NCBI GenBank assembly: GCA_942493075.1
Contig: OW818681.1
Span: 4,402,001 to 4,466,000 of the forward strand
From: JBBQYD01 sp942493075
GTDB taxonomy: Bacteria; Verrucomicrobiota; Verrucomicrobiia; Limisphaerales; UBA8199
Reading direction: 5' to 3'
DNA length: 64,000 bases
The notes beneath the pieces were generated by a model. It searched no databases and was not told where the DNA came from. It saw only the letters and a program-made list of their open reading frames with translations. The translations under genes and the position numbers were made by a program. This document shows positions 1 to 6,860 of this stretch, piece by piece; the first letter of the stretch is position 1; each line of letters begins with the position of its first letter.

Positions 1-238
1 GCAGAGGCAGAATAGTTGTCCCTAATGGATTCGCCGAAAGCGAATCGAAGAAAAGCCCACCCCAAGTGGCCACTACACAGACCCGTGCTAATCCACCCGA
101 TAAAGCGGTATAAACCAGGAGCGCCGGCAGGAGATCCACCTGGGCACCCAATGCCCAACGCGTCACTGGAAACGCAGCTTGCAGGAAAACCGCGAAGAAC
201 GCGGTGACCAGCATGATTATGGTTTGGCTCCAGTACAT
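1..238 (-). CDS. mreD: MreD, rod-shape-determining membrane protein (partial, N-terminal part)
   Basis: The 3' end lies outside the window. Translating the minus strand from the ATG at 238-236 gives 79 residues beginning MYWSQTIIMLVTAFFAVF. They are strongly hydrophobic, with a first membrane segment at about residues 6-23 and a second hydrophobic stretch at about 38-62. MreD is the polytopic membrane partner of MreC in the elongasome, which directs lateral peptidoglycan synthesis. The start lies one base beyond the mreC stop codon, so translation is probably coupled. The call rests on hydropathy plus the mreB-mreC-mreD order; sequence identity alone would be weak. Confidence 0.8.
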   Translation of the reverse strand, partial: MYWSQTIIMLVTAFFAVFLQAAFPVTRWALGAQVDLLPALLVYTALSGGLARVCVVATWGGLFFDSLSANPLGTTILPL

Positions 239-239
239 C

Positions 240-1052
240 TTACTTGGGATTCATCACCACCCAGACGTCCTCCAATGCGTTGAGATTGGCCCCCAGGCGC
301 ACTCGTGCCATGGTTTGGAAACCGTAATCCACCTGCTGGGAATCGACCACTTTCCCGATGGGCAGATTCTTCGGAAAAATGCCCCCCAGTCCGCTGGTGA
401 CCACATCCTGCCCGGGCTGGAGCAAGGCACTCCGGGAGAGATACCGCATTTCAACCAACTCAGTGTCCAGCGGCCCGCCTGCGCTGATAACGCCGGTGTC
501 CCGAGCTTCATTCTCCACGCGGGCGGCAGCACGGCAGTTTGGATCACCCAGCAAGACTACTTGTGAGCGGGTCATGCTTACGGATGAGATTCGGCCAATC
601 AGAAATCCATCAGTGGTTAGAACAGGCAGGTCCTCGGCCATGCCATCGCGGCTGCCGAGATCGATGTGAACCGTCCGCCACCAATTGGCTGGTTCACGGA
701 GCACCACATTGGCCAGCCGGAGTTTCCAGGGTTGCTGGCGCTGCCAGGCCACCATCTGCCGCAACCGGGTGTTCTCGCGCTCGATACTTTCGGCCCGGGC
801 AATCTGAAGCTGAAATTCCTGGTTTTGACGTCGAAGTTTGTTGTTCTCTCGCAGGAGCTGTTTGCGCGTCAATGTCAGTTCCTCAGCCTTGCCTGCGACC
901 TGTTGGGCTGAACCGGCCAATCCGAAAAGGGGGACGAACAGACTGCCTACGCTGAGCTTGAGACGCGAAGTGGCTCGCTCGGGTAGATTGAGGACGATGA
1001 CCGTCAACAAAACCGCCAAGGTTAACGCAATGTAATGCGACTGTTTGAACAT
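240..1052 (-). CDS. mreC: MreC, rod-shape-determining periplasmic protein
   Basis: The product has 270 residues, a usual length for MreC. A single N-terminal membrane anchor lies at about residues 7-24. A charged, heptad-rich coiled coil follows (about 55-98, with LRRENxRLR-like stretches) and then the beta-rich MreC core, with SRDGMAEDLPV, GRISSVSMTRSQVVLL and a C-terminal GANLNALEDVWV. MreC bridges cytoplasmic MreB to periplasmic PBP2/RodA. It lies 116 bp downstream of mreB and directly abuts mreD, so the three genes probably form one operon read on the minus strand. Confidence 0.95.
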   Translation of the reverse strand: MFKQSHYIALTLAVLLTVIVLNLPERATSRLKLSVGSLFVPLFGLAGSAQQVAGKAEELTLTRKQLLRENNKLRRQNQEFQLQIARAESIERENTRLRQMVAWQRQQPWKLRLANVVLREPANWWRTVHIDLGSRDGMAEDLPVLTTDGFLIGRISSVSMTRSQVVLLGDPNCRAAARVENEARDTGVISAGGPLDTELVEMRYLSRSALLQPGQDVVTSGLGGIFPKNLPIGKVVDSQQVDYGFQTMARVRLGANLNALEDVWVVMNPK

Positions 1053-1168
1053 CTAATTGCCATCCGTTGCGAATGCCCGCGAACTCGCGGAACTCCGCCA
1101 GGGGCAGAGCAAGGGCCGCTGCCCGGAGCGCCCAGTGGCGCCCGCCTGGATGACAAGTGAAGAGTGAC

Positions 1169-2194
1169 TTACTTGGTGCTTGAAGAAACGCGCTTAAGAA
1201 ATTGCAGTTCCTGCAACACGCGCCCGGTGCCTTCGGCAACCGCGCTGAGGGGATCGTCGGCAATATGCACCGGCAGGCACGTCTCTTCTGCCACCAACCG
1301 GTCAATACCACGCAATAATGCTCCACCTCCGGCCATAACAATGCCTCGATCCACCAAATCCGCCGATAATTCCGGGGGACAGCGTTCGAGAGTGATACGG
1401 ACGGATTCCAAAATACTGGAAAGCGGCTCTTGCAGGGCCTCGCGAATTTCTTCCGAGCGAATGGTCAGGGTTTTAGGCAACCCCGCGCTCAAGTCGCGCC
1501 CTTTAACTTCCATGGTCAATTCCTGCTCCAGCGGAAAAGCTGAGCCAAGTCTGATCTTGATCTCTTCCGCGGTGCGTTCACCTATCATCAGGTTGTAGGC
1601 CCGCTTCATGTGCGCGACGATCGTTTCGTCAAATTCATCTCCGCCTACCCGCAGGCTCCGGCTGAAGACAATTCCCGCCAGTGAGATGATTGCGATCTCG
1701 CAAGTCCCACCGCCGATATCCACGATCATATTTCCCGCCGGCTCGTGCACCGGCAATCCAACGCCTATCGCCGATGCCATGGGCTGTTCTATCAAATAGA
1801 CTTCCCGGGCGCCGGCGTGAGTGGCGCTATCTTTTACGGCCCGCTTCTCTACCTCGGTGATGCCCGAAGGCACCGCCACCACGACACGTGGGGCTATTAG
1901 TTTCCGATGGTGAACTTTCTGGATAAAATGACGGAGCATCGCCTCGGTAATCTCGAAGTCCGCGATTACACCGTCTTTCATGGGCCGAATAGCCACAATA
2001 TTTCCAGGGGTGCGTCCTAACATCCGCTTGGCTTCCTCGCCCACAGCTAAGACATTAGTCGTGCCAGCCTGAATCGCCACAACCGATGGTTCCCGCAACA
2101 CGATTCCTCGATCTCGTACATATACGAGGGAGTTCGCAGTCCCCAGGTCTATTCCAATGTCATTGGAAAATAGGCTTTTAAATTGCGCAAACAT
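1169..2194 (-). CDS. mreB: MreB, actin-like rod-shape protein
   Basis: The product has 341 residues, full length for MreB. The actin-fold nucleotide-binding motifs are intact: phosphate-1 loop DLGTANS (residues 16-22), phosphate-2 loop DIGGGT (159-164) and an adenosine-contacting MAGGGALLRG near 287-296. The N-terminal MFAQFKSLFS matches the amphipathic membrane-binding start of bacterial MreB. It polymerises under the inner membrane and positions the wall-elongation machinery. It is the first gene of the mre operon here. The reading is unambiguous because both MreC and MreD follow. Confidence 0.98.
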   Translation of the reverse strand: MFAQFKSLFSNDIGIDLGTANSLVYVRDRGIVLREPSVVAIQAGTTNVLAVGEEAKRMLGRTPGNIVAIRPMKDGVIADFEITEAMLRHFIQKVHHRKLIAPRVVVAVPSGITEVEKRAVKDSATHAGAREVYLIEQPMASAIGVGLPVHEPAGNMIVDIGGGTCEIAIISLAGIVFSRSLRVGGDEFDETIVAHMKRAYNLMIGERTAEEIKIRLGSAFPLEQELTMEVKGRDLSAGLPKTLTIRSEEIREALQEPLSSILESVRITLERCPPELSADLVDRGIVMAGGGALLRGIDRLVAEETCLPVHIADDPLSAVAEGTGRVLQELQFLKRVSSSTK

Positions 2195-2216
2195 GAACTG
2201 TGCCTAACGAATAGAT

Positions 2217-2246
2217 AAGCTAGTGGTATGTAGCCGGTGGGGTCAA
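2217..2246 (-). promoter_or_regulatory. possible promoter of the mreBCD operon
   Basis: Read on the minus strand, TTGACC (2246-2241) is followed after 18 bp by TAGCTT (2222-2217), about 22 bp before the mreB start codon. The match to a sigma-70 promoter is only moderate and the spacer is one base longer than ideal. Confidence 0.35.
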
Positions 2247-2361
2247 GACCTATCCCGAGCTTAAAAAGAGGCCGTAGAGGCCGCGAAGGCGGGGTAAGCC
2301 TGATCCTTTGACGGGGGCGCTTTGCTGGATGACCGCCACCTTGAGGCTAGGCCAGTGAGAG

Positions 2362-2778
2362 TTACAGCAGTTTAATGTCAGCGCGTGACGCAGCGCGTCT
2401 TAACGTACCGTCTTTGCAGGCCAGAGGGAGTTTCAGGCGTTCTGCAAGCTCGAAGTAGGCAGCGTCATAGACGCTTAGTTCGTGATCTGCGGCTATGGCA
2501 GAAAGTCTGGTGAAAGCAAGGGAGGCCATCTCGTGGTCTATCTTGACGCGAAGCTGTTGCAGCGCTGAAAGAGCTGCCTCGCGCTCGGTGGAAAGGAGCT
2601 TCTTCCTTCGCACCAGGACCAAAAGGGCATTACTTACTTCAAGTGGCCATATCGCGGGGACGAACACCCTCGTACCATCGGAGATGGCGTCCAGGAGAAG
2701 CTTGGTTTCGGGGGTGGCCTGCCCCGGGTGAACCCACGCAATCGCGGTCGACGCATCGGCGACAAAGGCGTCAATCAT
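2362..2778 (-). CDS. PIN-domain ribonuclease toxin (VapC-like)
   Basis: The product has 138 residues with the acidic residues of a PIN nuclease in order: Asp in FVADASTAIAW (near residue 8), Glu in PLEVSNALL (near 47), Asp in YDAAYFELAE (near 104) and Asp in CKDGTL (near 122). VapC toxins cleave RNA, often initiator tRNA or the 23S sarcin-ricin loop, when freed from their antitoxin. Its ATG overlaps the stop of the upstream antitoxin gene by four bases (ATGA), the usual coupling of such pairs. All catalytic positions are present, so the toxin looks intact. Confidence 0.88.
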   Translation of the reverse strand: MIDAFVADASTAIAWVHPGQATPETKLLLDAISDGTRVFVPAIWPLEVSNALLVLVRRKKLLSTEREAALSALQQLRVKIDHEMASLAFTRLSAIAADHELSVYDAAYFELAERLKLPLACKDGTLRRAASRADIKLL

Positions 2779-3038
2779 AGCCGTCCTTCGTTAATGGCGG
2801 ATTTCACGTCCGCCTCGGAGAGCTGCGCTTTGCCCTGGGTGCGCTTCAGAATCTTCTGCTGCAAATCTTTAAGTGCTGAAACCCCCATGCGGACCTCTTC
2901 AAGGCTTCTACCACCTTCCGGTAACATGCGCGCTACGGGTTTGTCATGCCGGGTAATGACGATTTCCTCGCCTCGGGCGACTCGCTCTAAAAGTTCGCCG
3001 AAGCGAGTTTTTGCTTCCAGAGCGGTAACAGTGTTCAT
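2775..3038 (-). CDS. Phd/YefM-type antitoxin
   Basis: The product has 87 residues. The N-terminal part (TALEAKTRFGELLERVARGEEIVITRHDKPVA, named here only in part) carries the Phd/YefM DNA-binding fold signature EAKxRFGELLExV...ITRHxKPVARM. The C-terminal tail, about residues 48-87, is charged and probably the toxin-wrapping segment. It is cotranscribed with and overlaps the PIN toxin. Antitoxins of this family repress their own promoter, which fits the repeated sequence just upstream. Confidence 0.9.
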   Translation of the reverse strand: MNTVTALEAKTRFGELLERVARGEEIVITRHDKPVARMLPEGGRSLEEVRMGVSALKDLQQKILKRTQGKAQLSEADVKSAINEGRL

Positions 3039-3052
3039 AATGAGCCTCTAAA

Positions 3053-3071
3053 ATGACTAGCTAATGACTAG
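3053..3071. promoter_or_regulatory. putative autoregulatory operator of the toxin-antitoxin operon
   Basis: ATGACTAG occurs twice, at 3053-3060 and 3064-3071. The copies are offset by 11 bp (one helical turn) and lie 15-33 bp upstream of the antitoxin start. The paired boxes suit binding by a dimeric Phd-type repressor. This is inferred from position and repetition only. Confidence 0.5.
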
Positions 3072-3120
3072 TCTGGCACAACTTCCAGCCAAAGTAAATG
3101 GCCATCCGCCATGAATCGTT

Positions 3121-3253
3121 ATGAACCCCGTCGAAGCAGGGCTCTGCGCCCGGCCTGAAGATTGGCGGTGGAGTAGTGCTTGTTTAACACCTCCGAAAGA
3201 GGATTGCTGAAAGGGGGGCGGCGGGACGCCGCCCGTACTCGCCGGCGAGGACG
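3121..3253 (+). pseudogene. 3' remnant of a RAYT (Y1 REP-associated transposase) gene plus its REP palindrome
   Basis: Positions 3121-3210 encode MNPVEAGLCARPEDW and a few more residues ending at a TGA. This closely parallels the C-terminus of the intact RAYT at 39101-39745 (MNPVNAGLCTRPEDW). It is followed, as in that gene, by the GGCGGCGGGACGCCGCCC stem and the CTCGCCGGCGAG palindrome. The rest of the gene is missing. The palindrome is interrupted by the IS4-family element and resumes at 5106. Confidence 0.75.
3246..3253 (+). repeat. left target-site duplication of the IS4-family element
   Basis: CGAGGACG directly abuts the left inverted repeat and is repeated at 5106-5113 directly after the right one. 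An 8-bp duplication is within the range known for IS4-family elements. Confidence 0.85.
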
Positions 3254-3263
3254 CCCAATGCCA

Positions 3264-4674
3264 CTAGGATTTCAAATCTTTGGCTAGCTGGTTTTCGAGT
3301 ATTTTTCGTGCTTGTGCCCGTGTTCCGACCAGTGGTGGGAATGATTCTCGGACGTGACGCTTGGCTCTGGGTTCACGAGGGCGGGGTTTGTTTCGCTTGG
3401 GAAGCACGCACCTGGCCAGTTCGATCAGTGTTGTTTTCCAATCGTCCAATAGCTCACCAGCGGTACTTACAAAGTTCTGCAGCCACGCTTCGAGGCGCCA
3501 TGCGGCAGGCTGAGAAGGATAACGTGAGCGGGGATATGCCCTTCTCAAGGGCGGCACAGAGCATAGCCGCCCGGATAAGTTTGTACGCCAAAAGGCAAGC
3601 CAGCCATGTTTTGCGCGCCATGGCTGCGGATTTAACGTTTAAGCAATCGGCCCCCATCTGAGCTTTGATATACCGCAGATTGAGTTCAACATGCCAGCGC
3701 AGGCCATAAAGGCGGACCATCTCCTCCATCGGATAGTGCTTCGGGTCAGCCAAGGTGGTGAATAGGCAAAGCATCTTAGGCCGAAAACCTGGAGGATGCA
3801 CCTGAGCGACGATAAGACGGCCCTTCACCGGCTCGGCACTGCAACCAGGCTCTAGCTGATCACGGCGGGTCGGGTTCCAGGTGACTTCAAAGTCACCCTC
3901 CCGCAGAGGGTGGCCCAGCAGTTTTTTTGCCCGTTGCAGGGTCAGGCGCAGGAGAACCTCCTTGGAAGCCTGGCGCGCGCTCTGCACAATGCGGAAAACC
4001 CCGAAGTTGCTGTCCCCCAGGAACAGGCAATTGCCCACGGCACGCAGAATGATCTGGCAGCCCAAGACTTGTTCGCTCAGGCGGGTTGGCCCCATAGCAC
4101 AATCCAATGCCGCACCGCTCATGCAGCAGAAGGTGGCCACCGCCCGCATGAGGCACCAGTAGGCCTTTTCTTTGTACTGATTGCCATGGCGGGTGAACGT
4201 TCTGGAAATGTTGCCATGAGCAGGCAGCCGAACGGTGGTGCCGTCCAGAAGGCATACAACAAGGTTATTCCAGAGAGTGGTGGAGCTTTGCTGAGCGACT
4301 TTGCCGCCCTGCAGGCGCAGGGCTTGAGCCAGAAACGGCTCGGGAATACGGGTGCGCGCCTCGCTGTAGGTGCCCGTGGCGGCGGAGCAAAACTCGCACG
4401 AAAGCCGGGGACTGAGGCGGCGGGCACCGCCCTTTTTGGCATCGACAACAGCGGCATCAAGGGTGTGATCAGAGTTGAGCCACTGAAAGAGCAAATACCA
4501 GAGGGTGATCACCGGGGTAAAGAGCCGGTCATAAAAGGTGAGCTTCTTGAGAGCGGGCAGTTCGAGCAGAGCATGGCTGGGAAGCACCTGGAGAAAGAAC
4601 TGCAGCAGTTGGGCCGGGGTGAAGGGAGTTGGAGTTTTGGCGGGAGCAGGTTTGCGTGATTTATTTGGTTGCAT
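3264..4674 (-). pseudogene. IS4-family DDE transposase, frameshifted
   Basis: The long frame carries the DDE domain: first Asp in VCLLDGTTVRLP, second in LFLGDSNFGVF, and the IS4 signature Y-(2)-R-(3)-E-(6)-K in YGLRWHVELNLRYIK. After about LTLSFS (near 3505-3515) this frame runs into unrelated residues and stops at 3454. The expected C-terminus (PAAWRLEAWLQNF to RPREPRAK...KDLKS) continues in the +1 frame to a TAG at 3264. One extra base, or two missing, explains it. I chose the ATG at 4674 (MQPNKSRK), not the upstream ATG at 4722, because 4674 leaves room for the divergent gene. Programmed frameshifting is unlikely, as no slippery run is seen. Confidence 0.85.
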
Positions 4675-4705
4675 AAGTATGCATCTGTACCTATATGCAT
4701 ACGTT

Positions 4706-5095
4706 ATGATATACTCTGCCATTGTGAATCAAAAAAGCAATCCATCACCCAGCCAGCAGCGCTTTAAGGAAACACTCCTGTCCTGCTGGCCAGCCTTGAA
4801 AGGTTCGCTGGCCCTGGTTTACAAGCCCTGCATCCGCCCAGGGTGCCCGGCTTGCGCACGTGGAGATAAGCACCCGAACTATCTCTTAAGCTTCACCCAG
4901 GAAGGCAAACGTCGTTGTCTCTACGTCCCCAAGGCTATGGTTCCACAGTTGGAAAGGGCCTTGGAGAACGGTCGCCGAATCGAACAAATGCTCTATGAGA
5001 TGGGACCAGCTTTAGTGCGCGAGTTTCGAGAAATGAACCCAGCGCAAACCGGCCCTTGTAAGAAACTTAGCCGAACAAAGAAAACCAAATCCTAG
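4706..5095 (+). CDS. DUF6788-like protein, passenger gene of the IS element
   Basis: The product has about 129 residues from ATG 4706 (GTG 4724 is an alternative). The core is YKPCIRPGCPACARG, then KHPNY and GKRRCLYVPK, then a helical ENGRRIEQML. This resembles the DUF6788 pattern, a short C-x-x-x-x-C-x-x-C cluster after a YKxC segment with a C-terminal coiled region. The role is unknown; the cysteines suggest a small metal-binding, possibly DNA-binding, protein. Its stop lies in the right inverted repeat, which ties it to the element. The family call is from memory of the pattern. Confidence 0.7.
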   Translation: MIYSAIVNQKSNPSPSQQRFKETLLSCWPALKGSLALVYKPCIRPGCPACARGDKHPNYLLSFTQEGKRRCLYVPKAMVPQLERALENGRRIEQMLYEMGPALVREFREMNPAQTGPCKKLSRTKKTKS

Positions 5096-5105
5096 TGGCA
5101 TTGGG

Positions 5106-5131
5106 CGAGGACGCCTGGCGCTACACCGGAG
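5106..5131 (+). repeat. distal half of the IS-interrupted REP palindrome, including the right target duplication
   Basis: CGAGGACG at 5106-5113 duplicates 3246-3253. The following CCTGGCGCTACACCGGA continues the REP unit exactly as seen uninterrupted at 39790-39811. Confidence 0.8.
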
Positions 5132-5142
5132 GGTGCAGGGGC

Positions 5143-5179
5143 TTGACACTTCCTTATATTTCTGTAGTTTCAGAAATAT
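5143..5179 (+). promoter_or_regulatory. promoter and palindromic operator of the GbsR-like regulator gene
   Basis: TTGACA at 5143-5148 and TAGTTT at 5165-5170 are 16 bp apart. A perfect inverted repeat, ATATTTCTG (5156-5164) and CAGAAATAT (5171-5179), brackets the -10 box. The start codon at 5178 lies seven bases after the -10, so the transcript would be leaderless. The palindrome over the -10 suggests autorepression. Confidence 0.65.
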
Positions 5180-5696
5180 GAGGAACAACCCAACCCTCCG
5201 ACAACTCGTCTCCCATTGGGGCCAGATGGCCCGGCGCTGGGGCATCTCTCGCATGGTCGCTGAAATCCATGCGCTCCTGTTCTTCTCCGCCCGTCCCATG
5301 CCTGCCGATGAGTTGGTCGAAACGCTCGGAGTTGCCCGCTCCCACGTCAGCAACAGCCTCAAAGAACTGCAAAACTGGGGTGTGATTAAAGTCGTTCGCC
5401 TTGAGGGCGACCGCCGTGACCATTTTGAATCGATCAAGGATACCTGGCAATTGTTTGAGGTCTTGATGGAGGAAAGAAAACGCCGAGAAATTGATCCAAC
5501 GTTGCAGCTACTGCGAGAAATGGCAGCCCAGACGCCCCAGGAAGCTGATTCCTCACCCATTCGCCAGAGAGTTACTCAGATGCTGGCCTTCTATGAGGAG
5601 GTAGATCGGTTTTACGGAGAAGTGCGGCGGCTCCCCTTATCGGCCCGAGTGGCGTTGTTACGGGCAGGCGGGAAGATCGGAGCTTGGCTGAGGTAA
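5178..5696 (+). CDS. GbsR/MarR-family transcriptional regulator
   Basis: The product has 172 residues from ATG 5178. A longer frame from 5133 exists but would start upstream of the predicted transcription start. The N-terminal SHWGQMARRWGISRMVAEIHALLFF matches the GbsR subfamily of winged-helix regulators. The recognition region is PADELVETLGVARSHVSNSLKEL, followed by the wing VVRLEGDRRDHFE. The C-terminal half is helical and probably the dimer/ligand domain. GbsR was first described as a choline sensor, but the family is broad. Its operator-like palindrome and the adjacent epimerase gene suggest the pair is co-regulated. Confidence 0.88.
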   Translation: MRNNPTLRQLVSHWGQMARRWGISRMVAEIHALLFFSARPMPADELVETLGVARSHVSNSLKELQNWGVIKVVRLEGDRRDHFESIKDTWQLFEVLMEERKRREIDPTLQLLREMAAQTPQEADSSPIRQRVTQMLAFYEEVDRFYGEVRRLPLSARVALLRAGGKIGAWLR

Positions 5697-5713
5697 GTTT
5701 TTTTGCACGGAAG

Positions 5714-5731
5714 TTTCACAAAATTCTGAAA
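5714..5731 (+). promoter_or_regulatory. possible second binding site of the GbsR-like regulator
   Basis: TTTCA (5714-5718) and TGAAA (5727-5731) form an inverted repeat just ahead of the next gene. The sequence TTCTGAAATATGAG resembles TTTCAGAAATATGAG at the regulator's own start. This is suggestive but short. Confidence 0.35.
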
Positions 5732-5732
5732 T

Positions 5733-6683
5733 ATGAGAAATATAACACACGCCGTCACCGGCGCCTTCGGCTTCTCCGGCAAATACATCGCTCAGCGGTT
5801 GCTCGACGCCAACCGCCAGGTCATCACACTCACCAATTCCCCTAACCGGCCAAATCCATTTGACGGTCGAATCAAACCTTACCGATTGGCTTTCGATGAT
5901 CCAGCCGCCCTGACCCGCTCGTTACATGGCGTCGAGGTTCTCTATAACACCTATTGGGTGCGGTTTGACGCTGGCAGTTTCTCCCACGTGGAGGCTGTTC
6001 GAAACACCGAGGTTTTGTTTCACGCAGCGAAGCTGGCAGGGGTCAGGAGGATTGTTCACGTGAGCATCACCAATCCCGAGAAATGCAAGGACCTTCCCTA
6101 CTTCGCCGGCAAGGCCCGCCTGGAGCAGTCGCTCGAGGAATTGGGGATAAGTTACTGCATTCTGCGCCCGGCAGTGCTGTTCGGCCCAGAGGACATCCTG
6201 ATCAATAACATTGCCTGGGCACTGCGTCGGTTCCCGATCTTCGCGCTCTTCGGCAGGGGCGACTACCGGCTGCAGCCCATTCATGTGGACGACTTCGCGC
6301 GGTTGGCCGTGGAAGGAGGGCAGTCCACAGAAAACCGGGTTATCAATGCGATTGGTCCAGAGACATTCAGCTACGGTTCGCTTGTTCAAATGCTGGGTGA
6401 GGCCATTGGCAAACGCCGCAGGCTGGTAAGCGTTCCTCCTCGTGTGGGCTATTTGCTGGGCCGGATCGTGGGCGCCTGGATGAAGGATGAGTTTATCACT
6501 TGGGAAGAGGTGCTCGGGCTCATGGCAGGCTTGTTGCATGTGCACGCGGCCCCGGCTGGGCAGACTCGCCTGAGCGATTGGGCGCGAGAACACCGGGAGA
6601 CACTTGGCCGCCGCTACGCAGGTGAAATGGCCCGGCGACTGGATCGGCAGCTTGATTATGGAGCTCCGGCCTCAGCTCGATAA
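5733..6683 (+). CDS. NAD(P)-dependent epimerase/dehydratase, NDUFA9/NmrA-like atypical SDR
   Basis: The product has 316 residues. The N-terminal Rossmann motif is TGAFGFSGKYIAQRL (GxxGxxG near residues 10-16). A central YFAGKARLEQSL gives a Lys-containing region typical of atypical short-chain dehydrogenases. ILRPAVLFGPEDILINNIAW and QPIHVDDFARL match the NDUFA9-like/complex-I-assembly subfamily. The substrate is unknown; members act as oxidoreductases or NAD-binding structural proteins. It starts 36 bp after the regulator and shares its upstream sequence motif, so it is the likely regulatory target. Confidence 0.82.
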   Translation: MRNITHAVTGAFGFSGKYIAQRLLDANRQVITLTNSPNRPNPFDGRIKPYRLAFDDPAALTRSLHGVEVLYNTYWVRFDAGSFSHVEAVRNTEVLFHAAKLAGVRRIVHVSITNPEKCKDLPYFAGKARLEQSLEELGISYCILRPAVLFGPEDILINNIAWALRRFPIFALFGRGDYRLQPIHVDDFARLAVEGGQSTENRVINAIGPETFSYGSLVQMLGEAIGKRRRLVSVPPRVGYLLGRIVGAWMKDEFITWEEVLGLMAGLLHVHAAPAGQTRLSDWAREHRETLGRRYAGEMARRLDRQLDYGAPASAR

Positions 6684-6860
6684 TTCTTCAAAGAACTGGA
6701 CCTGAGAGTGACGACCGAAACGTGCAATCGACCGACTGAACTGACTGACCGATTCGATCGATTTAGATCGCCAGGATCGAAGATGAAGCTTGACGGGGCT
6801 GGCGATCATGTCAATGTGGAGCTTGAGTGTGCCCCGTAAACAATGATCTAACCAAAGTCC

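Larger units (their letters stand above)
3254..5105. mobile_element. complete IS4-family insertion sequence with passenger gene, 1852 bp
   Basis: The element is bounded by perfect 19-bp terminal inverted repeats (3254-3272 CCCAATGCCACTAGGATTT and its complement at 5087-5105) and an 8-bp target duplication, CGAGGACG. It holds two divergent genes, a frameshifted DDE transposase on the minus strand and a DUF6788-like gene on the plus strand, separated by about 31 bp. The stop codon of each gene lies inside its terminal repeat, so both proteins end in Lys-Ser. It inserted into a REP palindrome behind a RAYT remnant. Confidence 0.92.

Noticed and set aside
3454..4722. programmed frameshift in the transposase
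   Set aside because: The required shift is +1 with no slippery run or evident stimulatory structure, and IS4-family transposases are normally single-frame. A mutation is simpler.
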